64,000 nt of DNA from Aerococcus sp. Group 1. Its GTDB lineage: Bacteria > Bacillota > Bacilli > Lactobacillales > Aerococcaceae. Below the pieces are notes generated by a model that saw only the letters and a list, made by a program, of their open reading frames with translations, did not search any database and was not told where the DNA came from. Positions 26,952 through 39,028 of the stretch are shown here, piece after piece (position 1 is the first letter of the stretch; every line of letters begins with the position of its first letter). The translations under genes and the position numbers were made by a program. The stretch covers positions 310,001 through 374,000 of the forward strand of contig NC_015278.1 of the NCBI RefSeq assembly GCF_000193205.1, given 5' to 3'.

Positions 26952-27827
26952 ATGACGAAAGTAAGAAAAGCCATTATCCCTGCAGCTGGTTTAGGAACCC
27001 GTTTCTTGCCAGCCACCAAGGCCATGGCCAAAGAAATGTTACCAATTGTTGATAAACCCACCATCCAATTCATCGTGGAAGAGGCCCTGGCCAGTGGGAT
27101 TGAAGATATTTTAATCATTACTGGGAAGAACAAACGCCCCATCGAGGACCACTTTGACTCCAATATTGAACTGGAAGAAAACCTCCATGCCAAGGGTAAG
27201 GACGACTTACTGGAAATTGTCCAAGAGACTATTGGCTTAAACCTCTTCTTCAAGCGCCAATCCTATCCCAAGGGACTGGGAGACGCGGTTTTACAGGCCA
27301 AGGCCTTTGTTGGCGATGAACCCTTTGTGGTCATGCTTGGCGATGATTTGATGGAGGATGCAGTTCCTTTGACAAAACAATTGATCGACGCTTATCATGA
27401 AACCCATGCCTCTAATATTGCCGTTATGCGGGTGCCCCACGAAGATACCAGCAAGTACGGCATTATCGATCCGGAAGCCCAATATAAGGACGGCATCTAT
27501 AATGTTCGCCAATTCGTGGAAAAACCTGATCCTAGCGAAGCGCCGAGTGACTTGGCTATTATCGGTCGTTATCTCCTCACTCCAGAAATCTTTGACCTCT
27601 TGGAAACCCAAGAACCTGGGGCCGGAAACGAAATCCAATTGACCGATGCCATTGACCGTCTGAATAAAACACAACGGGTCTTTGCCCTTGAGTTTACCGG
27701 CCAACGCTATGATGTCGGCAATAAGTTAGAATATATGAAAACCTGTATTTCCTATGGTCTCCGCCATCCAGAAATCAAAGACGACTTACGCGCCTACCTA
27801 CTTGACTTAGAGAAGGACTTGAAATAA
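26952..27827 (+). CDS. galU: UTP-glucose-1-phosphate uridylyltransferase
   Basis: The protein has 291 residues. ATG 26952 follows AAAGGAGTAGCT; the GTG at 26895 is rejected. Motifs: [22 protein letters not shown] (nucleotide site), GTGD-type strand [22 protein letters not shown] and [13 protein letters not shown]. The enzyme forms UDP-glucose for glycolipid, teichoic acid and polysaccharide synthesis. Together with the phosphoglucomutase at 40507 it completes the step from glucose-6-phosphate. Confidence 0.96.
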   Translation: MTKVRKAIIPAAGLGTRFLPATKAMAKEMLPIVDKPTIQFIVEEALASGIEDILIITGKNKRPIEDHFDSNIELEENLHAKGKDDLLEIVQETIGLNLFFKRQSYPKGLGDAVLQAKAFVGDEPFVVMLGDDLMEDAVPLTKQLIDAYHETHASNIAVMRVPHEDTSKYGIIDPEAQYKDGIYNVRQFVEKPDPSEAPSDLAIIGRYLLTPEIFDLLETQEPGAGNEIQLTDAIDRLNKTQRVFALEFTGQRYDVGNKLEYMKTCISYGLRHPEIKDDLRAYLLDLEKDLK

Positions 27828-27913
27828 TCTCTCAGTCTCCAAGTCCCAGCGCACCGGTTATGTGGAGGCTGGGAATAAAGTGTGACTAAAGCGAAAAAAG
27901 TGGAGGAATCAAC

Positions 27914-28849
27914 GTGAGTGAAGAAGTTAAGACTTATGATGTGATTGTTATCGGTGCCGGTCCAGCCGGCTTAACCGCAGCCCTGTATGCGTCGCGAGCT
28001 AATTTACAGGTCGCTGTCTTGGAACGGGGAGTCCCTGGTGGGGAATTGATTAATACCGCCACGGTGGAAAACTACCCCGGCTACAAGAGTATTGCTGGGC
28101 CTGACCTAGCCAATAAGATGTACGAAAGTGCCATGCAATTTGGAGCTGAGTATGTCTTTGGCAATGTGAAAAAAGTGACCCCCGGTAAGCCTTACCACCT
28201 GATTGAAACCGATAATGGCGACTTCAAGGCTAAGGCTATCGTTATCGCTACCGGGTCAGTGCACCGGACCTTGGATGTGCCGGGGGAAGAAGAATACAAT
28301 GGCCATGGGGTTTCCTACTGTGCGGTTTGTGATGGGGCCTTCTATAAGGGCCGCGACATCAAGGTGGTCGGTGGGGGCGATTCGGCCGTGGAAGAGGGCA
28401 GTTATTTGACCCAATTCGCCAACACGGTTGATATTATCCACCGCCGTGACCAACTAAGGGCCCAAAAAATTCTCCAAGACCGCGCCTTTGCTAATGACAA
28501 GATTTCCTTTACCTGGGACAGCGTGGTCAAAGAAATTAAAGGCGACGGCAAGCAAGTCACCAGTATCTTGGTGGAAAATGTGAAGTCCCATGAAGTGACG
28601 GAAGTCCCAGCCGGTGGGGTCTTCATCTATGTGGGCCTCTTGCCTAATAGTGAAGCCTTCCGTGATTTAGGGATTACCGATGAAGAAGGCTGGATCTTAA
28701 CTGATGAGAATATGGCTACTGCCGTGCCCGGTATCTTTGCCTGTGGGGACGTCCGTAAGAAGAAATTACGCCAAGTCTCCACTGCAGTTGGTGACGCCGG
28801 CAGCGCTGGCCAAGAAGCCTACCAATACGTGGAAGCCTTGAATGATTAG
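27914..28849 (+). CDS. trxB: Thioredoxin reductase
   Basis: The protein has 311 residues from GTG 27914, with TGGAGGAATCAAC in front. FAD motif VIGAGPAGLTAALYASRA, redox centre CAVCDG (Cys ~136 and ~139), NADPH motif VVGGGDSAVEEG and C-terminal FAD motif GIFACGDVRKK. It reduces thioredoxin with NADPH in the cytoplasm. This closes the conserved hprK-lgt-gpsA-galU-trxB order; a terminator follows. Confidence 0.96.
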   Translation: MSEEVKTYDVIVIGAGPAGLTAALYASRANLQVAVLERGVPGGELINTATVENYPGYKSIAGPDLANKMYESAMQFGAEYVFGNVKKVTPGKPYHLIETDNGDFKAKAIVIATGSVHRTLDVPGEEEYNGHGVSYCAVCDGAFYKGRDIKVVGGGDSAVEEGSYLTQFANTVDIIHRRDQLRAQKILQDRAFANDKISFTWDSVVKEIKGDGKQVTSILVENVKSHEVTEVPAGGVFIYVGLLPNSEAFRDLGITDEEGWILTDENMATAVPGIFACGDVRKKKLRQVSTAVGDAGSAGQEAYQYVEALND

Positions 28850-28925
28850 GAGCTGTTAAGCCTTTGCCAGCTTCGAAAAAGCTGGACCTACTCTGTCTAT
28901 GCAATTAAAAATTTGAATGCTTATT

Positions 28926-28953
28926 AAACTAGGTGAATCATCTCGCCTAGTTT
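28926..28953 (+). terminator. Terminator after trxB
   Basis: AACTAGGTGA / TCGCCTAGTT form a 10-bp stem with one wobble pair and a 4-base loop, then a long T-run. Confidence 0.85.
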
Positions 28954-29376
28954 TTTTCTGCCCTCAGAAAAGAAATGTTCAGCTTGAATCGGTCTGGAGA
29001 ATTTTTGCTGGGACAAGGGGGGTGAAAGTTTTGCCCGATTATAGTTAATCGGCTTAAATTTTCAAGTAGAAAAACAAATTTAGGTAATAAAACGAAAAAT
29101 AGTTTAGTTATTTATAAATAATCTTGTAGATAAAAACAATAAAATGTTTTTAGATTATTATCCTATCGAAAAATATATACCATAGCTAAAAGAGAAATCC
29201 GAGTAAATCAAGCTTTCTAAGCTTTTTTAACTAGGTATACTTTTTTACTTTAAAAAAATCGCTAGTTTTTTAATTATTTTTTTGCTTAACTAATAGCAAA
29301 TTTTTATATCTTTTAAAACATTATTTTTATTTTTGTGATGAGAAACTAAGAAAAATGTAAAGAGGGTAATTAAAAT
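28954..29376. other. Very AT-rich leader before the giant surface-protein gene
   Basis: No gene is seen. It contains a small perfect hairpin (CCGATTA / TAATCGG, 29035-29052) and long A/T tracts from 29060 to 29340 typical of upstream A-tract regions of strong surface-protein promoters. An AGAGGGTAATTAAAAT site precedes the ATG at 29377. Confidence 0.5.
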
Positions 29377-32300
29377 ATGCTAGGAAAGAATAATGTCAAA
29401 TTATATCGTGAAAAGATGGCCAATAAGTGCTATCGCTATTCTATTAAACGTTTAAATATCGGTGTCGCTTCAGTGGCTGTTGCTGTTGGTTTGCTCTTTG
29501 TAGGAGACGCTGCGGTAGCTCAAGCCGCTGTTAATGAAGCAGCAGTCGCCGAAACGAAAGTCACTCTTCCAAGTAGTCAGGACCAAGGATTAAGCTCAGC
29601 TCAAGGACAAGGCAGTCCAGCAGACTTAGCTAGTCAAGACAAGGCCCAAGTCGTTGACAATAAGGCTAAAGCAAGTCAGCCAGCCAGTCCTCAAGGCAAT
29701 GAAAACCAGCCAAGCGCGCTTGCCCTAGCTGAAAATGCTCCAGCTAGTCCCACAGCGACCGCGCTTCCAGAAGCGCCAAAGACTGAAGCGGCAAGCCCAG
29801 CAGTGTCAAGGACAGAGCCAGGTCTAAGTTCGGCAGAAGTAAGCCCAATCCCAACCGAAACACTTGCGACCACTTATGAAGCGCCCGAAAATGCACAACC
29901 ACCTGTGGTTAGGGATAGACAAGATAATTCATTAAGCATTGTCAATGAAAATCTTGAAGGCGATAAGAATGGCCACCGTTACCAAGATTACTTTGGTGGT
30001 CACGCTGAAGCTGGGAAAACGATCAAGGCGGTTTATATCCATGATGGGGTGGAAACGCCAATTGGAGAGACCCTTGCCGAGTCCGATGGTTATTGGAAAA
30101 TTCCTTTGGCTAGCCTTAAAGTCTTACAAGATGGCGACAAGGTACGCGTAAGCGATGGGAAGAACACTCAAGAAGTTCCGGTTGATAGCCAATATGGAGG
30201 CATTATCGAAACTTCTCCCCAACTGACTAATGAAAAAGGTAACGGGAATTTAACCTTAGCCAGCAAGAAATTTTATCTCTCTTTTTTGAATGGCGAACGC
30301 GACTACCTAGCAGCTGTAGGTGCCAAGGCGGTCATTACTTATCCAGGGTCAGAAAAACCACAAGAAGTGCCGATAAATAATGGGGATGATAAAGTAACGA
30401 TTAATATTCCTGCTGAGCACTTGCCGTTAAAGGTTATAGATGGCACGAAATTGAATGAATCTGCCAATTCGGGAATCGAAATCACCTATGTCGACCGTAA
30501 TGGCAAACCGATTGTCACTGCTAGCGGGCTGAATAGAGAGTCTATCCACAGAACTTATACCGATGAGAAACGCTATTTCAATGTTTTAGATGCTGACCCA
30601 GCCGCCAACGTCCCACAAATTGTTGACATCTATAAAATTTCTGGGACGGTATACGATGACCGTAATGGGGATGGAACAAGTAGGGGAGACAAATCCCTCA
30701 ACAACATCAAGGTGAACCTCTACAACCCTGCTGATGGGAAATTGCTGGCCAGCACAACCACCGACCTGAATGGGCATTATAGCTTTGAAAATTTACCTGG
30801 ATACAACGGTTATGTGGTGAAGTTCGAAGAACCCAATCGTTTCGCTACCGTGAAGGCAGGCAAGCAATTTGTCGGAAGTGAAAAACTCATTCGAAATCTT
30901 AAGAAAGATGAAGTGGTCGACACAGCCTTCCGCAAGATTAAACACTATGAAGTTCGTACTGAAACCGACAAGCATAGGTCAACGGTTGAGACGACTCCAT
31001 TGCTTCCTAAGGGTGTCCGAGTAGTCAAACAAAGTGGCCATGACGGTGTCAACCGCGTGATTTATGAACAAAGTCGTGATGTCTTAGGTGACGAAAACTT
31101 AACCGAAGAAAACTTTAATGATTACTACACCAAGAAAAATTCCAAGACCCTAATTGAGCGTCAGGATGAAGTCATCCTTGAAGGCACCGGCCCAGCTCTT
31201 CCAGATCTAGCCATCGATGTCCAAACCCAACCCGGTGAAAAAGATGGCAAAAAGGGAACCTATGTCACCTTTACCTATCCGAAATATGATCAAGAAGGCC
31301 AGAAAACCACTGAAACCAAAACTGCCTTCATCCCAGACGGTGCCAAAGGTGACACCGGTGCCCAAGGTCCAAAAGGGCAAAAGGGTGATAAGGGAGCTCA
31401 AGGCGAACCAGGTAAAGATGGTGGAACGCCACGGCTAGCCATTGTTAGAAATGAGAAGAAAAAAGCTACAGAGCCTAATTCCTATACCATAAAGATTACT
31501 AACCCCGATGGCACCAGCCACCAAGCGGTTATTACAGATGGTAAAGATGGTGAAGATGGTAGGTCTCCTGAAATTGACTGGGTGGATAATAGAGATGACA
31601 CCTATACCGTAAAAGTTAAAAATGTTGATGGGACCACCCACTCAGCCACTATCCGAAACGGAAAAGATGGTAAAAGCTTCGCACCAGTTATCAAAAAAGA
31701 CAAAAACGGTGTAACCACCATCAAGTTCTACCCAGTGAACCCAGAAACCGGCCAGCCCGATACCAGCAAAGAAGCTGTTGCCACAGGTGAAATCAAAGAT
31801 GGTGAACGCGGTCCCCAAGGGGGAAAGAGGTGCCCAAGGTCCAAAAGGTGACAAGGGTGATCAAGGAGAAAGAGGACTACAAGGCGCAACCGGTGCCCAA
31901 GGTCCGAAAGGAGACACCGGCGCTCAAGGGGCACCAGGCGAAAAAGGAAAAGATGGCAAGGATGGCCAATCCCCATCTATTTCAACCAAGGATAACGGTG
32001 ACGGTAGCTACACACTAACAATCACCAATCCAGATGGTTCAACCAATAGAACCGTGATCAAGAATGGTGTCGATGGTAAGGACGGCCTTGAACCAACAGT
32101 AACGGCTAAGCGTAACTCAGATAATAATGGTGTCACCCTAACTATCACTCCACGGTCTCGCGATGAAAAAGGCAATATCGTAGATGGAACGCCACAAACA
32201 GTGGAGATTAAAGATGGAGCCAAAGGTGAAAAAGGTCTAAAAGGAGACACCGGCGCTCAAGGGGCACCAGGCGAAAAAGGTGCAGACGGTAAATCACCAG

Positions 32301-35300
32301 AAGTTTCAACCACTGAAACAAAAGATGGACATACCATTACTATCAAGAACCCAGACGGCAGCACGACTTCATTCGAAGTAAAGAATGGTCAAAAAGGTGA
32401 TAAGGGAGACCAAGGTGAACGTGGCCCTCAAGGCACAGCCGGCGCAGACGGTAAATCTCCAGAAATCTCTACAAACGAAAACTCAGATGGCAGCCACACT
32501 ATCACCATCAAGAATCCAAATGGTACGACCACTTCATTTGTCGTGAAAAACGGCCAAAAAGGTGATGCCGGAGCCCCAGGTAAAGATGGCAAATCCCCAG
32601 TTGTTTTTGCCCAACGTGGCTTCTCTGACAATAGCAAGAAAGTTTCCGGAACCTGGTTACGAATTAAGAATCCAGAGACCTTAGAAACCACCAACAATAT
32701 CTTTATTCCAGACGGTGCTAAAGGTGAAACCGGAGCTCAGGGTCCACAAGGTGAACGTGGTGTTGCAGGTGATAATGGTAAATCTTTCGTCCCAGTGCTC
32801 ACAAAAGACAATAATGGCACAACTACCATCAAGTTCTATCCAGTGAATCCAGAAACCGGTAAAGCTGATACCAGTAAAGAAGCCGTTGCTACAGGCGAAA
32901 TCAAAGATGGCGCTAAAGGCGACAAGGGAGAACAAGGTGAAAGAGGTTTACAAGGTGAACGTGGCCCTCAAGGCACAGCCGGCACAGACGGTAAGTCTCC
33001 AGAAATTTCTACCACCGAAAACGCAGACGGCAGCCACACCATTACTATCAAGAATCCAAACGGCACGACAACTTCATTTGTTGTGAAAAACGGCCAAAAA
33101 GGTGAAGCAGGAACCCCAGGAAAAGACGGGAAAACCCCAGTTGTTTTTGCCCAACGCGGCTTCTCTGATAATACCAAGAAAGTTTCCGGAACCTGGTTAC
33201 GAATTAAGAATCCAGAGACCTTAGAAACCACCAACAATATCTTTATTCCAGACGGTGCCAAAGGTGATAAGGGTGACACCGGTGCTCAAGGTCCAAAAGG
33301 CGACCAAGGTGAACGCGGTGCCCAAGGTGTCGCAGGGACTAACGGCAAGCTGGTAAATCTTTCGCTCCTGTTATCATAAAAGACAATAATGGCACAACTA
33401 CCATCAAATTCTATCCAGTGAATCCAGAAACCGGTAAAGCTGATACTACTAAAGAAGCAGTTGCTACAGGCGAAATCAAAGATGGAGCCAAAGGTGCTCA
33501 AGGGCCACAAGGCGAAAAAGGTAAGGATGGTGCAGACGGTAAGTCCCCAGAAATTTCAACCACTGAAACTCCAGACGGACACACAATCACCATTAAGAAT
33601 CCGAACGGTACGACCACTTCATTTGTTGTGAAGAATGGTGAAAAAGGTGCTAAGGGGGACAAAGGTGATACAGGTGCGGCTGGCGTAAACGGTCAAGACG
33701 GCCTTGCACCAAAAGTCACTGCCGTTCGTAATAAGGCAAATGACGGTGTCACCCTAACTATCACGCCGCAAAGTCGTGACGAAAAAGGGGAGGTCGTAGA
33801 TGGTACCCCACAAATTGTGGATATCAAAGATGGAGCCAAAGGTGAAGCTGGCGCCCAAGGACTTGCTGGAAAAGACAGTCTGGCACCAAAAGTAACCGCT
33901 GATCGGAATGCAGCCAACAATGGGGTCACTTTAACCATCACCCCTCAAATCCGTGATGAAAAAGGCAATGTCGTTGACGGTAAACCACAGACTGTGGAAG
34001 TCAAGGATGGTCAATCTTTCGCCCCAGTCATCACAAAGGACAAAGATGGCGTAACCACCATCAAGTTCTACCCAGTAAACCCAGAAACCGGTAAGGCTGA
34101 TACCAGTAAAGACGCTGTTGCTACAGGTGAAATCAAAGATGGCGCTAAAGGTGATAAGGGTGAAAAAGGGGATAAAGGAGACCGTGGAGAAACCGGCGCT
34201 CAAGGAGCTGCAGGGACTAACGGAAAAGATGGTAAGAACGGTGTAGACGGTAAGTCGCCAGAAATTTCTACCTCAGAAAACCCTGATGGCAGCCACACCA
34301 TCACCATCAAGAATCCTAATGGCACGACAACTTCATTTGTTGTGAAAAACGGTGAAAAAGGTGAAGCAGGAACCCCAGGAAAAGACGGCAAATCCCCAGT
34401 TGTATTTGCCCAACGTGGCTTCTCTGACAATACCAAGAAAGTTCCAGGAACCTGGTTACGCATCAAGAATCCAGAAACCTTAGAAACGACCAACAATATC
34501 TTTATCCCTGATGGTGCAAAAGGTGACAAGGGAGAACGTGGTGCTGCAGGGACCAACGGAAAAGATGCTGCGCCATTAACTGTCACTAAAACCGAAAAAG
34601 ACAAAGATGGCAATACCATCGTTACCTTATCCGACGGCACGGTCCTTAACATCGCAAAAGGTGATAAGGGGGACCAAGGTCTTCCAGGTGAAAAAGGCGT
34701 CAAGGGAGATAAAGGTGACAAAGGTGCAGCTGGAGCCAACGGTAAAGACGGTGTAGACGGCAAATCTCCAGAAATCTCCACCACTGAAAATGCTGATGGT
34801 AGCCATACAATTACCGTCAATAACCCAAACGGTACCACCACTTCTTTTGTTGTGAAGAACGGCGAAAAAGGTCAAGCCGGAACCCCAGGAAAAGACGGCA
34901 AATCGCCAATTGTTTTCGCCCAACGCGGCTTCTCTGATAATACCAAGAAAGTTCCAGGAACCTGGTTACGCATCAAGAATCCAGAAACCTTAGAAACGAC
35001 CAACAATATCTTTATCCCTGATGGTGCAAAAGGTGACAAGGGAGAACGTGGTGCTGCAGGGACCAACGGAAAAGATGCTGCGCCATTAACTGTCACTAAA
35101 ACCGAAAAAGACAAAGATGGCAATACCATCGTTACCTTATCCGACGGCACGGTCCTTAACATCGCAAAAGGTGATAAGGGGGACCAAGGTCTTCCAGGTG
35201 AAAAAGGCGTCAAGGGAGATAAAGGTGACAAAGGTGCAGCTGGAGCCAACGGTAAAGACGGTGTAGACGGCAAATCTCCAGAAATCTCCACCACTGAAAA

Positions 35301-38300
35301 TGCTGATGGTACCCATATAATTACCGTCAAGAATCCAAACGGCACCACGACTTCTTTAGTTGTGAAGAATGGTGCACCAGGAGCTAAGGGTGACAAGGGA
35401 GATAAAGGTGATACAGGAGCAGCTGGCGCAGATGGTAAGTCACCAGAAGTCTCAACTACTGAAACTCCAGAAGGTCATACTATTACTATCAAGAACCCAG
35501 ATGGCAGCACCACTTCATTTGAAGTGAAGAATGGCCAAAAGGGTGACCAAGGTGATAAGGGAGACCGTGGCGAAGCTGGCCCTCAAGGTGCCGCTGGAAC
35601 CAATGGAAAGGACGCTGTACCACTAACTGTTACCAAAACCGAAAAAGACAAAGACGGTAATACAGTCGTTACTTTATCTGATGGGACAGTTCTCAATATT
35701 GCAAAAGGCGCCAAGGGAGATAAAGGTGTAACCGGCGCCCAAGGTCCACAAGGTGAAAAAGGTGCAGACGGCAAGTCACCAGAAGTTTCAACCGCTGAAA
35801 CGCCAGACGGCCACACCATCACCATCAAGAACCCAGATGGCAGCACAACCTCATTTGAAGTGAAGAACGGCCAAAAAGGTGAACGCGGCGCTCAAGGAGC
35901 AGCCGGCGCAGACGGTAAATCCCCAGAAATTTCAAGTTCTGCAAATTCTGATGGCAGTCACACAATTACTATCAAGAATCCAAACGGTACTACCACTTCA
36001 TTCATCGTGAAAAATGGTGAAAAAGGTGACACAGGTGCCGCTGGAACAAATGGTAAAGACGGTGTAGACGGCAAATCCCCAGAAATCTCTACTACTGAAA
36101 ACACTGATAGTAGCCACACCATCACCATCAAGAATCCAAATGGCACGACCAACTCATTTACTGTTAAGAATGGTGAAAATGGGGTTGCTGGAACTAACGG
36201 TAAGGATGGTATCGACGGCAAATCCCCAACTATCTCAGCCAAAGATAACGGTGACGGATCCCACACCATCACTATCACAAATCCAGACGGCTCAACCTCT
36301 ACCGCAACCATCAATGATGGTAAAAATGGAACTAACGGTAAAGATGCCGCACCATTTACTGTCACCAAGACCGAAAAAGACAAAGATGGCAATACCATCG
36401 TTACCTTATCTGACGGCACAGTCCTTAATATCTCGAAAGGTGATAAGGGAGACCAAGGTCTTCCAGGTGAAAAAGGCGCCAAGGGCGAAAAAGGTGACAC
36501 AGGTGCCGCTGGAACAAACGGTAAAGATGGCAAGGACGGCAAATCCCCAGAAATTTCAACCGCTGAAACGCCAGATGGTCACACCATCACCATTAAGAAC
36601 CCAGATGGCAGTACCACTTCATTTGAAGTGAAGAACGGCGAAAAAGGCGATAAAGGAGACCGTGGCGAAACTGGCGCTCAAGGAGCCGCTGGTATTAACG
36701 GTAAAGATGGCAAGGACGGCAAGACCTACCTGCCAGTTGTAGAAAGAACCTCCTATGGTAATCTGATTAAATTTTACCCAGTAAACCCAGGAACGGGTAA
36801 GGTGGACACCAGTAAAGAACCGGTTGCCAAAGCTATTGTGAAGGATGGTCTCGATGGTTTAGCGCCTAAGGTTACAGCCCGCCGCAATGCAACTAACGAT
36901 GGGGTCATCATCACGGTAACCCCACAAGTTCGTGGTACAGATCGTGCGGTTTCTGATGCGACACCAGAAGTCACTGAAGTGAAAGACGGCAAATCTCCAG
37001 ACGTCGATTTGACCACAGACACTAATGGCAACCATGTCCTTACCATTACCAAGACAAACGGCAAGCAAAAAACAGTCACCATCACTAACGGTAAGGATGG
37101 CAAAGCCCCACTTGTTGAAACTGTGTCAGACAAAGATAGCGAAGGAAACAACGGAACCAGAATCCTGGTCAAAAATCCTGACACTGGGGCCGTCATCTCT
37201 GAAAGCTTTGTCAAAGACGGTAAAGATGGAAAAGACGGCAAGGATGGCAAGGCTCCAATTGTTGCGACCAAGCCAGGCCAAGACCGAGCAGGACAACCAG
37301 GTGCCTACATTCTTGTCAAGAATCCAGAGACCGGAGCAGTGATCAGCGAGACCTTTATCTCTGATGGTAAGGATGGCGAGTCACCTAAGGTTGAAACCAC
37401 GCCAGCGGTCAATGAAAAAGGTGAAAAGGGCCATGACATCAGCTTTATCAATCCAAAGACTGGCCAAGTAATCAGCAAGGTCTTCGTCAAAGACGGTAAG
37501 GATGGTCAAGACGGTAAAGATGGCTTAACTCCTGATATTAAAGCGGTCTTCGATAAGAAGGGTAAACAAATCGGAGTTGAAATTTCCTTGACCGACCGTC
37601 ATGGTAAGCTCTTAAGCCGAGAATTTATCTATAATGGTGAAGATGGCCAAAGTCCAATCATTGAGACCGAACCGAGCGACAATCCAAATCAACCAGGCAC
37701 CAAGATTATCTATAAGAATCCTAAGACTGGGGAAGTGATCCGCCAAGTCTTCGTTCGTGACGGCAAAGACGGTAAAGATGGCAAGGATGGTCGCGACGGT
37801 CGTGATGGTAGAGACGGTAAGGGTGGTCAAGGAGTTGAGAAGATCACCGTCAATAATAACGGCGATCTTGTGATTATCAACAGTAACCACACCACTCAAG
37901 TGATCCCTCGTCCAAATAATGGCGGCATTAAAGAGGCCAAGGTTGACGACGCCGGCCACTTGATCATCAGCCTTGAAGACGGCCGGACCATTGATGCCGG
38001 TCTTGTCCGTGGCAAAGATGGTAAGGACGGTCGCGATGGCAAAGACGGCAAAGATGGTCGCGGCATTAAGAATGTGAAACTTACTGATAATGGCGACTTC
38101 ATTGTGGTTTATACCGACTACAGTATTGAGATTGTGGGTAATGTCTGTGGGACCTGTCCAAACCCAAGCAAGCCAGTTCAACCTGACCATCCAAGTTCAG
38201 ATCAACCGGGGAACTCAGAAAAACCTGGTAAACCAGTCCAATCAGAAACCCCAGATAAACCATCTGACCAACCAGGCAAGTCTGATAAGCAAGAAAATCC

Positions 38301-38850
38301 AGAACAACCAGGAAATCCAGATAAGTCTGGTAAGCATGACCAACCAGGAAATCCAGGTAAACAAGATAAACCAGAGAACCCAGACAAAGCATCCGATCAA
38401 GGCGACCAACCAAAACTTGAGGACAAGGAAAAAACGCCAGAAAGTCCTCAAGAGAAGCCAAGTCCAGCAGCTCCAGAAGGCCCTCGCCCAAGTGATACAG
38501 AGGAACCCAAGGGGAGCGAAGTCCAAGAAGAAATTCCTGTTGAAGCTTCAGGCGAAGTGAAGACTACCAGCCTTCACAAGAAGAATGTTGCTCCAGTGAA
38601 AACCTATAAACTCAATCATCCAAAAACTCTTAAGACTAGTGAAAATGCGCCAGTAAGTGGTCAAGATTTCAATGCATTGCCTAGTCAAGAAGCCAAGCAA
38701 GAAGTGGCTAAAGCTAAGGGCCAAGCAGCTAGCTTACCAAAAACAGGTTCACAAGCTGACTTTGCTCTTCCAGTCTTATTAGCAGTTGCCTTGCTAGTCA
38801 CTGGAACAGGACTAGTTACAATCAGTAGGAAAGATGAATCCCTACAATAA
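29377..38850 (+). pseudogene. Giant collagen-like LPXTG surface protein, two frame breaks
   Basis: The N-terminus has a YSIRK-type signal (CYRYSIKRLNIGVASVAVA..., cut after AQAA). A Pro/Ala/Glu-rich segment (~60-175) follows, then beta-rich domains and an SdrD-B-like domain (ISGTVYDDRNGDG...LNGHYSFENLPG, ~bases 30630-30840). From ~31340 to ~38080 Gly-X-Y collagen blocks (GAKGDTGAQGPKG) alternate with ~40-residue modules such as GKSPEISTTE...TSFVVKNGEKG and KFYPVNPETGKADTS. A Pro/Lys/Asn-rich wall segment and LPKTG (38733-38747), a membrane helix and a short charged tail close it. Frames: 29377-31851, then 31778-33379, then ~33355-38850. Breaks lie at a five-G run (31819-31823, one G too many) and near 33348-33355 (two extra bases). 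If intact it would be an adhesin of ~3150 residues anchored by sortase. As read, the product stops at ~825 residues without an anchor. Confidence 0.85.
34441..35340 (+). repeat. Near-perfect 510-bp tandem duplication inside the collagen-like gene
   Basis: The stretch from 34441 recurs from 34951 with almost no change (170 codons). Both begin with the KVPGTWLRIKNPETLETTNN module and run through GKDAAPLTVTKTEKDKDGN and KGDQGLPGEKG. The second unit begins to diverge near 35310 (THIITVKN for SHTITVNN). Confidence 0.85.
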
Positions 38851-38910
38851 AAGCGGTCGTGCTTAACTAGTTAAGAATTGACCAGTAAGAGAAAGCTACC
38901 ATGTCCTGTA

Positions 38911-38945
38911 AAAGAGGCCAAGACAAAAGTCGCGGCCTCTTTTTT
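38911..38945 (+). terminator. Terminator after the surface-protein gene
   Basis: AAAGAGGCC / GGCCTCTTT form a 9-bp stem, followed by T. Confidence 0.85.
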
Positions 38946-38986
38946 AATGGGGAAAATCAAAATTTCCAACAAAATCCCAAATAACT

Positions 38987-38994
38987 GGTATAGT
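38987..38994 (+). promoter_or_regulatory. Extended -10 promoter of the MFS gene
   Basis: TGGTATAGT lies 35 bp before the MFS start; the -35 is weak. Confidence 0.45.
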
Positions 38995-39028
38995 AAATAA
39001 GTAAAGTCTATTAGAAATGAGGAATTCA

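Noticed and set aside
33685..38100. Regular repeats that could suggest a CRISPR array
   Set aside because: The repeats are coding, in frame and of protein-module length, with no unique spacers and no cas genes.
31200..38500. Long open frames antisense to the collagen-like gene
   Set aside because: They mirror the Gly-X-Y codon pattern of the real gene and carry no ribosome sites or domains.
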